The translations under genes were made by a program, and so were the position numbers. The notes under the pieces were generated by a model. It searched no databases. It saw nothing but the letters and a program-made list of their open reading frames with translations, and was not told the DNA's origin. Positions 7,827-15,234 of a DNA stretch of 27,256 bases are shown here, one piece after another; position 1 is the stretch's first letter, and every line of letters begins with the position of its first letter. The DNA is from DASXKD01 sp963734725 (GTDB lineage: Bacteria; Actinomycetota; Actinomycetes; Streptosporangiales; Streptosporangiaceae): the NCBI GenBank assembly GCA_963734725.1, contig CAVTIX010000005.1, positions 1 through 27,256 on the forward strand, in the 5' to 3' direction.

Positions 7827-8954
7827 ATGGTTGATGTCGGCGTTCCTGGCGTGGAGAACACGGCCGGTCTGGCGCGGTGGATCCGGGACAACGACCTTCC
7901 CGGCGCGGGAGCGGATCTGGGCGCGGGAGCGGATCTGACGGTCGAGCTGATCGCCGGCGGCCGGTCGAACCTGACCTACCGGTTGGAGTTCCGCGCTCCC
8001 GGCCAGGCCGTGGCCGACGGCGCGCTGGCGCGTCGCCTGGTGCTGCGCAGGCCGCCGCTCGGTCACGTGCTGCCCACCGCGCACGACATGGGCCGGGAGT
8101 ACCGGGTCCTGTCCGCGCTGCACGGCACCGCCGTCCCGGTGCCGCGCCCTGTCGCGCTCTGCCCGGACACCGAGGTCATCGGCGCCCCGTTCTACCTGAT
8201 GGAGTGGGTAGACGGGACGGTGTTCCGGACCACCGAGGAAGCGCGGGTGCTGACGCCTGCCCAGGCCGGGCAGATCTGCGAGGAATTCGCCGGCATGCTC
8301 GCCACGATTCACGGCGTTGACGTGGGCGCGGTGGGCCTGGACGGCTTCGGCAAGCCCGAAGGGTACATGGCCAGGCAGCTAGCCCGGTGGCAGCGGCAGT
8401 GGGACCTGTCGGTGACCCGGGAGATGCCTGGCTACGCGGAACTTGTCCGTCGGCTGGCCGAAGGGCTGCCCGCCGAAGGCGGGCCGGTCACGCCCGGGGT
8501 GGGGGGCGCCGCCGGGACCCTGGTCCACGGGGACTTCCGTATCGATAACATGCTGATCAGACCGAAACCGGAACCAACCATCGCCGCGGTCGTGGACTGG
8601 GAGATGTCCACTCTTGGCGACCCGCTCGCCGATCTCGGGCTGTCCTTGGTCTACTGGATCGAACCGGGCGAGGAAGATCTGCTCTCGCGCGGCGCAGGCG
8701 AGTCGGTGACGACCGGGCCCGGATTCCTCACCCGCGATCAAATAGCGGCCCGCTACGCGGGACTCACAGGCCGCGACCTGTCCCGGCTCGACTATTACAT
8801 GGCGTTTGGCTGCTTCAAGCTGGCCGTGGTGCTAGAAGGCATCCACGCGCGCTTCCTGCAGCACAAAACCGTGGGCGAAGGGTTCGAGCGGGAGGGCGAA
8901 GCGGTCGCCACGCTGATCCGGCGAGCGCACGAGCTCCTGGATGCCAACGGATGA
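7827..8954 (+). CDS. Aminoglycoside phosphotransferase-fold (APH/ACAD10-like) protein
   Basis: This is a kinase-like protein of about 375 residues. Visible features are the nucleotide-binding strand region ELIAGGRSNLTYRL, a VAIK-like LVLRRPP segment, a hinge FYLMEWVDGTVF, the catalytic loop LVHGDFRIDNML (Asp as base, Asn as metal ligand), and the metal-binding DWEMSTLGDPLADLG in place of DFG. This set matches the APH subgroup related to the ACAD10/ACAD11 kinase domain, often found with acyl-CoA metabolism genes in actinomycetes, rather than an antibiotic-resistance enzyme. The ATG at 7827 is preceded by GAGGAG at a good distance; an in-frame ATG at 7776 lacks such a site. It follows the MocR gene by 82 bases. 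Its substrate is unknown. Confidence 0.88.
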   Translation: MVDVGVPGVENTAGLARWIRDNDLPGAGADLGAGADLTVELIAGGRSNLTYRLEFRAPGQAVADGALARRLVLRRPPLGHVLPTAHDMGREYRVLSALHGTAVPVPRPVALCPDTEVIGAPFYLMEWVDGTVFRTTEEARVLTPAQAGQICEEFAGMLATIHGVDVGAVGLDGFGKPEGYMARQLARWQRQWDLSVTREMPGYAELVRRLAEGLPAEGGPVTPGVGGAAGTLVHGDFRIDNMLIRPKPEPTIAAVVDWEMSTLGDPLADLGLSLVYWIEPGEEDLLSRGAGESVTTGPGFLTRDQIAARYAGLTGRDLSRLDYYMAFGCFKLAVVLEGIHARFLQHKTVGEGFEREGEAVATLIRRAHELLDANG

Positions 8955-8958
8955 CGAA

Positions 8959-8982
8959 GGCGGCCCCCTGTTGGAGGCCGCC
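8959..8982 (+). terminator. Terminator-like hairpin after the APH gene
   Basis: GGCGGCC (8959-8965) and GGCCGCC (8976-8982) form a perfect 7-bp GC stem with a 10-base loop, five bases after the stop codon. Confidence 0.6.
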
Positions 8983-8995
8983 CTCGGAAATGTTT

Positions 8996-9197
8996 GAGGC
9001 CCGGCCCCCCGCTCTGGCCGGGCCCCAAAGTTTCCTGGGACCCGGCGACCCGCTTTCGCCCGGTCCCAAGTTCATGAGGCCCGGCGCCCCGCTTTCGCCG
9101 GGCCTCAAGTCCTTGGGGGTATGAGGCCCGGCTCCCCGCTCTGGCCGGGCCCCACGTCCCTACGAGGCCCGGCGCCCCGCTCTCGCCGGGCCTCGTA
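8996..9197. repeat. Array of five tandem 31-bp hairpin repeats
   Basis: Five near-identical palindromic units lie at 8996-9026, 9037-9067, 9076-9106, 9123-9153 and 9164-9194. Each has a left arm like GAGGCCCGGC, a loop with conserved CCCGCTYT, and a right arm like GCCGGGCCTC. The short linkers tend to contain AAGTYC. Units 3 and 5 are perfectly self-complementary, and unit 5 extends by three more pairs (TAC and GTA). In unit 2 the arm changes to GGGACC with GGTCCC on the other side, so two base pairs changed on both strands together, though one C-C mismatch exists elsewhere. In units 1 and 4 the single mismatch is A-C on plus-strand RNA but G-U on minus-strand RNA. The array lies between two converging genes. 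Confidence 0.9.
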
Positions 9198-9299
9198 GAG
9201 AAGACGCGCCACGAACGAGCTTGGTTCACACTCGGTTGCGAACTTTCCCGAAGATCTTTTTGGGCGGTGCGCGGGCCACGGATTGGCCGCCCGGCGGAC

Positions 9300-9332
9300 C
9301 TTGCATGGGGCGGCCCGCGGGCCGCGTGCAAG
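9300..9332 (-). terminator. Strong GC hairpin after the VWA gene
   Basis: Outer arms CTTGCA (9300-9305) and TGCAAG (9327-9332) enclose the perfect 16-bp palindrome GCGGCCCGCGGGCCGC. It starts 27 bases beyond the stop codon of the leftward VWA gene, the expected place for its terminator. Confidence 0.6.
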
Positions 9333-9358
9333 GGACCGGCGGACGGTGACCGGGCGGC

Positions 9359-11155
9359 TCAGCGCCCGCTTTGCGGCTGCCCGGTCCGGGGGGGTCCATT
9401 GGGGCAATGCGGCTGGCAGATGCGGCGTCCGAAGGCCCGGTAGAAGATCCTCGGAATCTGCGCCGCACTGGTGATGGGCCACACCTTTCCGTTGGTCACC
9501 TTGGCTATCTGTTCCAGCTCGCCGAGGTCTTTCGGCACGCCGAAGACGACCATCAGGATCTCGACCGGGCGGCTGGGATTGACCATCGCACGCAGCTTGC
9601 GCAGCAGGGTGGCCGCCGAGATGTCTCCAGGGTCGTTTTCCGCCCCGGCGGTCAGCACGATGATGTCGTTGACGTACTGCGGCTGGTAGGTGGCGACCAT
9701 CTGCTTGTAGGCGGCCAGCAGGGTGCCATACAGGGCGGCCGGTGCGTGCGCCACCGTCTTGCCGGTGGCGGCCAGGCGCTGGATCGCCTGCCGGCGGGTG
9801 ATCACGCCGAACTGGCCCGGCAGCGGGCCGATCGGCACGAGCTGCTTGTAGGGGAGGGGGCCCGACAGGTGGCTGGCGAACGCCCACAGGCCCATCTGGG
9901 TGCTGTCCGGGAAGCGCTTCATCCCGGCCGCGGAGGTGCGCCCGAGCACCTGCTCCAGGGTCGGGCCCCCTGGGGTCACCGGGGTGGCCATTGCCGCCGA
10001 TACGTCGTTGATGGCCAGGAACCGGGATCCGAGTCCCAGCACGTGCCAGGCGCGCAGTTCCTTGTCGGCCTGGCCTGCCCCGGGGTCCGGCAGCAGGTGC
10101 GGCATGGCGCTGGTCAGCCCGTAGGAACTGGGCCAGGCGCCCGCTGCGCCGGTGCTGGTGCGGAACCCCTCGTAACGCACGTAGGCGCTGGCGTACCCCG
10201 AGCGCAGCGCGCCCTCGAACGCCTTGGCCACCGCGAGGGTCGCCCGGCTGGTGGTGGTGAGCACGTAGGGATAGGAGAGCTGGAAGGTGCCCTGGGCCGG
10301 GTAACGCACCGCGAGCGGCTCGTCCGGATGGGCGCGGTCGAACGCCACCACCGCCTGCTCGGAGGTCAGCGTGAGCGGGGCGGCCTCGCTGCCGGTCGGC
10401 GGGCGGGCGAAAGTTTCCAGCGACGGCAGCGACCCGGCCGCGGTCCCGGGCGGCACGACCTGGGCGTTGAGGGCGAACGTGGCCATCGCGCTGCGGGCGG
10501 GCCGGCCGTAACCGAAGATCCGCTTGAGTTCGATCAGCCCGGCCAGTCCCGCCGCGCTCTGCGTGGGATCGGGGTACTGGACATTAAGGCCTAGGTCCTG
10601 CGACGGCCTGCCCACCTCCTGCGGGAACAGCAGCTGCCAGCCGACCGAGCTGCCGTAGACGGGCGTGCGTGCCGCCGCTGGCCGTGGCATCGCGATGACC
10701 AGCGGGGTCTCCGCGAGGACGAGGCCGGTCGGCTGGATGAGCTTCGCGGCATCCGGGGAACCGCGGGCCACATCCACCCATAGTGCGGAGTCCGGGATCC
10801 AGGCGTCGGCTGGCGGCTTGAGCCTCGCCCGGGGTTGCTCCAGGGCCTTGGCCACCGTGGCCGCCTGCGCCGCGTGCACGACGACTGCCGCGCAGCGCCC
10901 GTCCACCTGGCGGTGCTCGCTGTTGAAGAACGCGGCGACCGGCTGGACCACCGACTCTATCTCGCTGGAGACGGCCACCTGCGCGGTGCTGGTCTGACCC
11001 GCGCAGGTGGGTTTGGCGCTGATGGTCCTTTCCCCCAGGGCGACCAGGACCCCCGCCGCGATCACCGCGGCGAGAAGAGTGAGCAGGAAGGTGTTAAGCC
11101 TGCGCTTGCGGCCCGGCCGGTACCGGCCATCTGCGCCGGTGCGTCCAGTAGTCAA
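9359..11155 (-). CDS. Membrane-anchored substrate-binding/VWA-domain protein with altered MIDAS
   Basis: The 598-residue product has a short basic cytoplasmic N-terminus, one membrane helix (about residues 20-40, LNTFLLTLLAAVIAAGVLVAL), an extracellular periplasmic-binding-like domain (about 55-340), and a C-terminal von Willebrand A domain (about 372-575). This is a known actinomycete architecture, annotated as substrate-binding and VWA domain protein. Its function is not established; binding of a ligand plus protein-protein contact on the cell surface is likely. The VWA metal site looks degraded. The DxSxS motif reads NDVSAAM (about 383-389), with Ala for the second Ser, and the position usually LTDG reads LTAG (about 501-504). 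Metal-dependent adhesion may therefore be lost. The gene is transcribed alone. Confidence 0.88.
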   Translation of the reverse strand: MTTGRTGADGRYRPGRKRRLNTFLLTLLAAVIAAGVLVALGERTISAKPTCAGQTSTAQVAVSSEIESVVQPVAAFFNSEHRQVDGRCAAVVVHAAQAATVAKALEQPRARLKPPADAWIPDSALWVDVARGSPDAAKLIQPTGLVLAETPLVIAMPRPAAARTPVYGSSVGWQLLFPQEVGRPSQDLGLNVQYPDPTQSAAGLAGLIELKRIFGYGRPARSAMATFALNAQVVPPGTAAGSLPSLETFARPPTGSEAAPLTLTSEQAVVAFDRAHPDEPLAVRYPAQGTFQLSYPYVLTTTSRATLAVAKAFEGALRSGYASAYVRYEGFRTSTGAAGAWPSSYGLTSAMPHLLPDPGAGQADKELRAWHVLGLGSRFLAINDVSAAMATPVTPGGPTLEQVLGRTSAAGMKRFPDSTQMGLWAFASHLSGPLPYKQLVPIGPLPGQFGVITRRQAIQRLAATGKTVAHAPAALYGTLLAAYKQMVATYQPQYVNDIIVLTAGAENDPGDISAATLLRKLRAMVNPSRPVEILMVVFGVPKDLGELEQIAKVTNGKVWPITSAAQIPRIFYRAFGRRICQPHCPNGPPRTGQPQSGR

Positions 11156-11388
11156 ACAGAATCCCTCACTTCACGAGGCGCGCAGACCGGGCCACGACCC
11201 CGGCTGGCGTGCTCGCCCGCCCGCACCAGACCAGCCGAATCCGCGAGCGTTGCGGGGATGACTGTAGTAGACGATCGTCCCGCATGAGATCCCTTGCCCG
11301 TTTTGCGCGCGAGGCCCGCGCCGGGCCCAAGCCCGTGCGGCGCGCAGCTCGGCGTGCGGGTGCCCGCCGCCCGGGCCAGACTGGGACC

Positions 11389-12305
11389 ATGGCAGGCACC
11401 GTCGTCGTGGACGACCCCAGCGACCCCCGCCTGGCGGACTACGCGCGGCTTACGGACGTGCGCCTGCGCACGGCCCTGGAGCCGGCGCATGGGCTGTTCG
11501 TGGCCGAGGGCGACAAGGTGATCCGGCGCGCGATCGCCGCTGGCTACCAGGTCCGCTCGATGCTCGTCACCCAGGACAGGCTGGCCGGGCTCGCCGATGT
11601 GGCCGACGCCTGCCCCGGCCCGGTCTACCTGGTCTCCGACGAGGCAGCCGAGCAGGTCACCGGCTACCGGGTGCACCGCGGCGCGCTGGCCTCGATGGGC
11701 CGCCGCGCGCTTCCCACGGTGACCGGCTTGCTGTCCGGCGGCCCGCTGGCCGGCCCGGGCCAGCGGCGGGCGCCGCCCGGCCGGCGCCCGCGGGCGCCGC
11801 GCACCAGGCCCGCGCGGGGCAGCCCGGCCGGCCACGGCGGATCGTTATTCTGGAAGATCTTGTCGATCATGGAAACGTCGGCGGCATCTTCCGCTGCGCG
11901 GCGGCGCTCGGCGTGGACGCGGTGATCTTGTCACCTCGGTGCGCGGATCCGCTCTACCGGCGGGCGGTCAAGGTGTCCATGGGCGCCGTCTTCGCGATCC
12001 CGTACGCCCGGATGTCGGATTGGCGCGGCGGGCTGGCCGAGATCCGGGCAGCCGGTTTCGCGCTGCTCGCGCTGACCCCGGACCAGTCCGCGGTGCCGCT
12101 GGCCAAGGTGGCCCCGGTCGGGCGGGCCGCGCTGCTGCTGGGGACCGAGGGAGACGGGCTGTCCTCGCGCTGGCTGGCGCAGGCCGACACGGCGGTTTGC
12201 ATTCCGATGAGCGCGGACGCGATGGCGCTGGGGGTCGATTCGCTGAACGTGGTCGCGGCCGCCGCGATCGCCTGCCACGAGCTGGCGCGCCTGCCCGGAC
12301 GCTGA
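11389..12305 (+). pseudogene. SpoU/TrmH-family RNA 2'-O-methyltransferase, apparent frameshift
   Basis: The family methylates ribose 2'-OH groups of tRNA or rRNA with SAM. The N-terminal substrate-binding part is in the first frame from ATG 11389 (VVVDDPSDPRLADYARLTDVRLR, then GLFVAEGDKVIRRAIAAGY). The catalytic SPOUT part is in another frame: RIVILEDLVDHGNVGGIFRCAAALGVDAV (motif 1, with its Asn), LLLGTEGDGLSSRW (motif 2) and CIPMSADAMALGVDSLNVVAAAAIA (motif 3). The second frame is open from at least 11826 to 12305. The change between them fits a net loss of one base (or gain of two) within the very GC-rich linker at about 11720-11830. All catalytic motifs are intact, so a sequencing error is as plausible as true decay. 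The VWA gene diverges upstream. Confidence 0.85.
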
Positions 12306-12318
12306 CCGATGCGGCTGG

Positions 12319-12819
12319 CTAGCGGGCTCGCGGGGCGCTCTGCGCGGTGAAGTACTCGCTGGAGTCCTTCCGCCACAGCAGGATGACCGTGCCCAGGCCG
12401 ATCAGCCAGATAAGGATGGATACCAGGCTGCTGGCCGCGGCCCCGGCGCGGGCCACGCCCAGCAACAGGAACAGCGTGTCCAGCCCGAACAGCACCGTGG
12501 CGACGATGCGCGCCCAGCTCTTGCCCGCCTTGTTCATCAGCGCCATCCACACCCACAGCCCGATGCTGATCAGCCCGATGACGACCGACCCGACGACGAC
12601 GACGGTCTGCAGGTCGTGCAGCTGGGAGGGGGTGAGTGAGGGTCGTGACTTGTGCAGGGCGGTGCGCAGGCTGCCCACCGTGGCCAGCCCGACGACCAGG
12701 CTCACCGCGCTCACCACGGCGCCCGCGTACATCAGCCTGACCGCCATCACCACCGAAGGTGGCGGCGCCGTGCGCGCGGGCTCGGGCGCTTGCCCGGCCG
12801 ACGGGTAAGGCTGATACAT
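12319..12819 (-). CDS. Four-helix integral membrane protein, unknown function
   Basis: The 166-residue product has a Pro-rich cytoplasmic N-terminus (YQPYPSAGQAPEPARTAPPPS) and four hydrophobic segments at about residues 24-46, 72-94, 101-125 and 131-150. It ends in a charged tail. A loop between helices 1 and 2 reads SRPSLTPSQLHDLQT. Actinomycetes have many proteins of this pattern without known function, some near secretion or stress genes. The start is well supported: AAGGAG lies seven bases before ATG 12819. It runs convergently towards the methyltransferase gene, whose stop is only 13 bases away, so the two transcripts may overlap at their 3' ends. Confidence 0.78.
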   Translation of the reverse strand: MYQPYPSAGQAPEPARTAPPPSVVMAVRLMYAGAVVSAVSLVVGLATVGSLRTALHKSRPSLTPSQLHDLQTVVVVGSVVIGLISIGLWVWMALMNKAGKSWARIVATVLFGLDTLFLLLGVARAGAAASSLVSILIWLIGLGTVILLWRKDSSEYFTAQSAPRAR

Positions 12820-12929
12820 GACTGCTCCTTGGGAGGGTTACGCGAGCGCGCGCAGCCGGTGGGACGCGCCGACAGGGACGATGGCGCCCCGAGCCTAGCT
12901 GCGCCGCCCAGTGCCTGCTAGCTAGATAC

Positions 12930-12973
12930 CCATGCTGTGCGGGCTCACCATATCCATGCTGTGCGGGGTCACC
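12930..12973. repeat. Two 20-bp direct repeats with 24-bp period
   Basis: The units at 12930-12949 and 12954-12973 begin CCATGCTGTGCGGG and end TCACC; they differ at one base. The second overlaps the stop codon of the ATPase gene (12969-12971), so the duplication arose at the gene's 3' end. It could be a protein-binding pair or a plain slippage product. Confidence 0.55.
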
Positions 12974-13583
12974 GCAGCAGGGCCCAGACGACCTTTCCGC
13001 CCTCGTCGAGCAGGTGCCAGCCCCAGCGCACGCTGCAGGCCTCGACCACGGTCAGGCCGCGGCCGCTTTCCGCAGCCGGATCCGCGTCGTGCAGGACCGG
13101 GATTCCGTGGCCGGGGTCGGCCACCATGCACATCACGAACGGGGCCTCGGCGAGCAGTCGCAGCCGCACGCAATGATCGCTGGCGAGCCGGCGGGCGATC
13201 GGGACGCCGTGCCGCAGGGCATTGGTCACCAGTTCCGAGACGATCAGCTCAGCCACGTCGGCGAGCTCGCTCATGTCCCACAGGCCCAGCGTCACCCGGG
13301 TGAAGTCGCGGCCGGTCTTCACAGATTCCGGGTGAGTGCCAAGCGTGCATGTCGCCGTGGGCTGGACGATGACCGATGCCTCGTCACTGAGCAAAGGCGG
13401 TGCCGAAAGCAAGGTGCTCTCCTGGCGCGGGGGATCGGGCCTGCTCGCCGTGAGGAGGTCATCCTCAGACACCTCGTTGGCCTCCAATCCATAGGCGAGG
13501 CGGGCCCGGTGGGAGGTGATGGAAGTCCCATCCACTGACGCTGCCGCAGTTAGTCGTGCACTTGCGGCAACAAGCGCTATCAT
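12969..13583 (-). CDS. RsbW-like ATP-binding protein (HATPase_c, anti-sigma type)
   Basis: The C-terminal half is a GHKL ATPase domain of the anti-sigma/serine kinase type: the N-box ELVTNALRHG, the G1 box VADPGHGIP, and the G2 box ESGRGLTVVEACSVRWGW. It resembles RsbW-like proteins that actinomycetes encode in large numbers next to XRE and DUF397 genes. The first 70 or so residues show no recognised domain, and the true start is uncertain. I chose ATG 13583, just after a palindrome and an AGAGGGG stretch; an in-frame GTG at 13619 extends it by 12 residues and later starts are possible. It diverges from the XRE gene, completing the ATPase/XRE/DUF397 module. A target sigma factor or anti-sigma antagonist is not visible here. 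Confidence 0.82.
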   Translation of the reverse strand: MIALVAASARLTAAASVDGTSITSHRARLAYGLEANEVSEDDLLTASRPDPPRQESTLLSAPPLLSDEASVIVQPTATCTLGTHPESVKTGRDFTRVTLGLWDMSELADVAELIVSELVTNALRHGVPIARRLASDHCVRLRLLAEAPFVMCMVADPGHGIPVLHDADPAAESGRGLTVVEACSVRWGWHLLDEGGKVVWALLR

Positions 13584-13593
13584 CCCCTCTATA

Positions 13594-13648
13594 CCTTGCA
13601 AACGCAAGGCCGGATGCACGTGCAGATGTAATTGCGTAGTGCACGTGC
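13594..13648. promoter_or_regulatory. Three palindromes in the ATPase/XRE divergent spacer
   Basis: CCTTGC-AAAC-GCAAGG (13594-13609) is a perfect inverted repeat. Two copies of the palindrome GCACGTGC follow at 13616-13623 and 13641-13648, 25 bp apart. They occupy the region where promoters of both genes should lie and are the natural candidates for binding by the XRE protein. Binding is inferred. Confidence 0.5.
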
Positions 13649-13714
13649 GGCAGACGGGGAGGCTTCACGAGAGCCTTTGCGTATCGATCGCCGGAGCGAC
13701 CGCCGGGAGCGGGG

Positions 13715-14588
13715 ATGATCACGGCACAGCCGGGCAGTGGCCCCACCGTGCTGCGCATGCTCCTGGGTTCCCAGCTCCGGAGGCTGCGCGAGGCGAAGGG
13801 AATCACCCGGGACGACGCCGGATACACAATCCGGGCCTCGGGGTCCAAGATCAGCCGGATGGAACTGGGTCGGGTCAGCTTCAAGGAACGCGACGTCGAG
13901 GACCTTCTTGACCTCTACGGCGTGGACGAGGAGGAGGCCCAGGCCCTCGTGGCCCTGGCCAAACAGGCCAACTCTCCCGGCTGGTGGTACAAGTACGGCG
14001 ACGTCCTGCCCGACTGGTTTCAGGTCTACGTAGGACTGGAAGAGGCGGCGTCGCTGATCCGTCTTTACGAAGTGCAGTTCATCCCCGGACTGGTGCAAAC
14101 GGCCGGCTGACGCGCGGGCCGTGATCAGGCTGGGGCAGCCGTCGGCGACGCCCGAGGAGGTCGAGCGTCGTGTGGGCCTGCGGCTGGCCAGGCAGGAAGT
14201 GCTCACCAAGCCGGGAGGCCCCCGGCTGTGGGCGGTCCTGGATGAGGCGGCGCTGCGCCGCCCCATCGGTGGCAGGGAGGTGATGCGCGCCCAGCTTGTC
14301 CGACTGATTGAGGTGGCGGGAGAACCCAACATCACGCTTCAGGTGGTGCCGTTCCGGTCCGGCGGCCATGCAGCCGAGGCCGGCGCGTTCACCATCATGC
14401 GGTTCCCCGAGGTGGACCTCCCCGACGTGGTCTACCTAGAACATCTCACCAGCGCCCTCTACCTCGACAAGCGCGAGGACGTAGAGAAGTACACCGAAGT
14501 AATGGAACGCCTCAGTGTCGAGGGTGAATCGCCCGAACGAACAACCGAAATCTTGAGCGGGATGCTTGAGGAAGCCATAGAGGAATGA
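13715..14588 (+). pseudogene. XRE-family regulator with DUF5753 domain, one-base insertion
   Basis: This belongs to the WhiJ-like group of actinomycete regulators: an N-terminal helix-turn-helix (LRRLREAKGITRDDAGYTIRASGSKISRMELG, about residues 20-55) and a C-terminal DUF5753 domain. The first frame ends at TGA 14108-14110 in GLVQTAG-stop. Removing G14109 restores GYARAVIRLG and joins the second frame, which runs through VGLRLARQEVL, LWAVLDEAALRRPIGG, ITLQVVPFRSGGHAAEAGAFTIMRF and VYLEHLTSALYLDKREDVEKY to TGA 14588. Repaired, the protein is about 290 residues, the family norm. The start ATG 13715 has GGAGCGG upstream. Its end overlaps the DUF397 gene by ATGA, showing an operon. Such regulators act with the small DUF397 partner, possibly like WhiJ with BldB-type proteins in development. 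Confidence 0.9.
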
Positions 14589-14830
14589 AGCATTACAACG
14601 GAATGCCGGCCACCGAACTCCGGGGCGCCGGCTGGCGCAAGAGCAGTGCCAGCAACTCGCAGGGCGCCTGCGTGGAACTGGCCAAGCTGGGCGGCGACGA
14701 GTTCGCCGTCCGGAATTCGCGGTACCCGGAAGGCCCCGCGCTTATCTACACCCACGCGGAGGTCGCCGCGCTCATCGAGGGCGTCAAGATGGGTGAGTTC
14801 GACGATCTGCTCGGTGAGGCCGTTAGCTGA
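14585..14830 (+). CDS. DUF397 (BldB-like small) protein
   Basis: The 81-residue product shows the DUF397 signature: GAGWRKSSASNSQGACVELAKL, then FAVRNSRYPEGPALIYTHAEVAALIEGVKMGEFDDLL. DUF397 proteins are small actinomycete-specific partners of XRE/DUF5753 regulators; some affect sporulation and antibiotic production, and one model sees the pairs as toxin-antitoxin-like. The start ATG overlaps the XRE stop (ATGA, 14585-14588), so translation is probably coupled. If the XRE frameshift upstream is real, coupling still holds because ribosomes terminate early at 14110 and would need to restart at about 14121. Confidence 0.93.
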   Translation: MKHYNGMPATELRGAGWRKSSASNSQGACVELAKLGGDEFAVRNSRYPEGPALIYTHAEVAALIEGVKMGEFDDLLGEAVS

Positions 14831-15129
14831 GCAAAGGTTTCCCGCGCCCGCGGCTGAGGCTGCGTGCTGCCGGGAGGAAAGCTGGCCGCCGCGTTCAACC
14901 CGGACGCGGCGGCCGGCGCTTGACCGGGTGCGGAATGGTCCGGGTCGGAGTGGTCCGGGGCACGAAGTGATCCGGGGTGCGGTCCGGGCGCGGAGCGGCC
15001 GGTGCATGAGCGCTTGTGTCCGGCAGAAGCACCGGGGCGTGCATCCATGCGCCCGCGTGACTCATCTCATGGCATCCGCAGGCCGCATATCTCACGGCAT
15101 CCGCAGGCAGCTCAACCCACGGCATGTTG
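14831..15129. other. Repeat-bearing spacer before the ZIP gene
   Basis: No gene is seen. Two kinds of short repeats occupy it. At about 14929-15000 there are degenerate units around TGGTCCGGG and GATCCGGGG. At 15064-15083 and 15089-15108 there are two 20-bp copies (ATCTCAYGGCATCCGCAGGC), 25 bp apart, with a partial third (CCCACGGCATG) before 15126. Confidence 0.55.
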
Positions 15130-15181
15130 TTAGGTAGGCCTAACCTTTGCCGGGGCCCGTTGTTAGGCAAGCCTAACTTTA
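15130..15181 (+). promoter_or_regulatory. Two iron-box-like (DtxR/IdeR) sites
   Basis: TTAGGTAGGCCTAACCTTT (15130-15148) and TTAGGCAAGCCTAACTTTA (15163-15181) each match the remembered DtxR/IdeR/DmdR consensus TTAGGTTAGGCTAACCTAA at 14 of 19 positions, with the TTAGG and CCTAAC cores intact. Their starts are 33 bp apart, and a further half-site (AGGCTTGCC) follows. A possible -35/-10 pair (TTGTTA at 15160 and TAGGCT 17 bp later) overlaps the second site. Metal-loaded repressor bound here would shut off the ZIP gene. Confidence 0.85.
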
Positions 15182-15234
15182 GTAGGCTTGCCCGCGTTGC
15201 CCGAGCCCGGCTCACCTGTCAGAGAGGATCTCCC

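Noticed and set aside
8996..9197. CRISPR-like array
   Set aside because: The units are full palindromes separated by only 8-16 bases, linkers are similar to each other, and no cas genes are present.
8815..9887. Long minus-strand frames across the hairpin array encoding repeats such as PGESGAPGL
   Set aside because: They overlap the APH and VWA genes and reflect the DNA repeat, without a ribosome site or domain.
15124..15234. Upstream start for the ZIP gene
   Set aside because: It would place both metal boxes inside the coding region and add a non-membrane extension not seen in the family.
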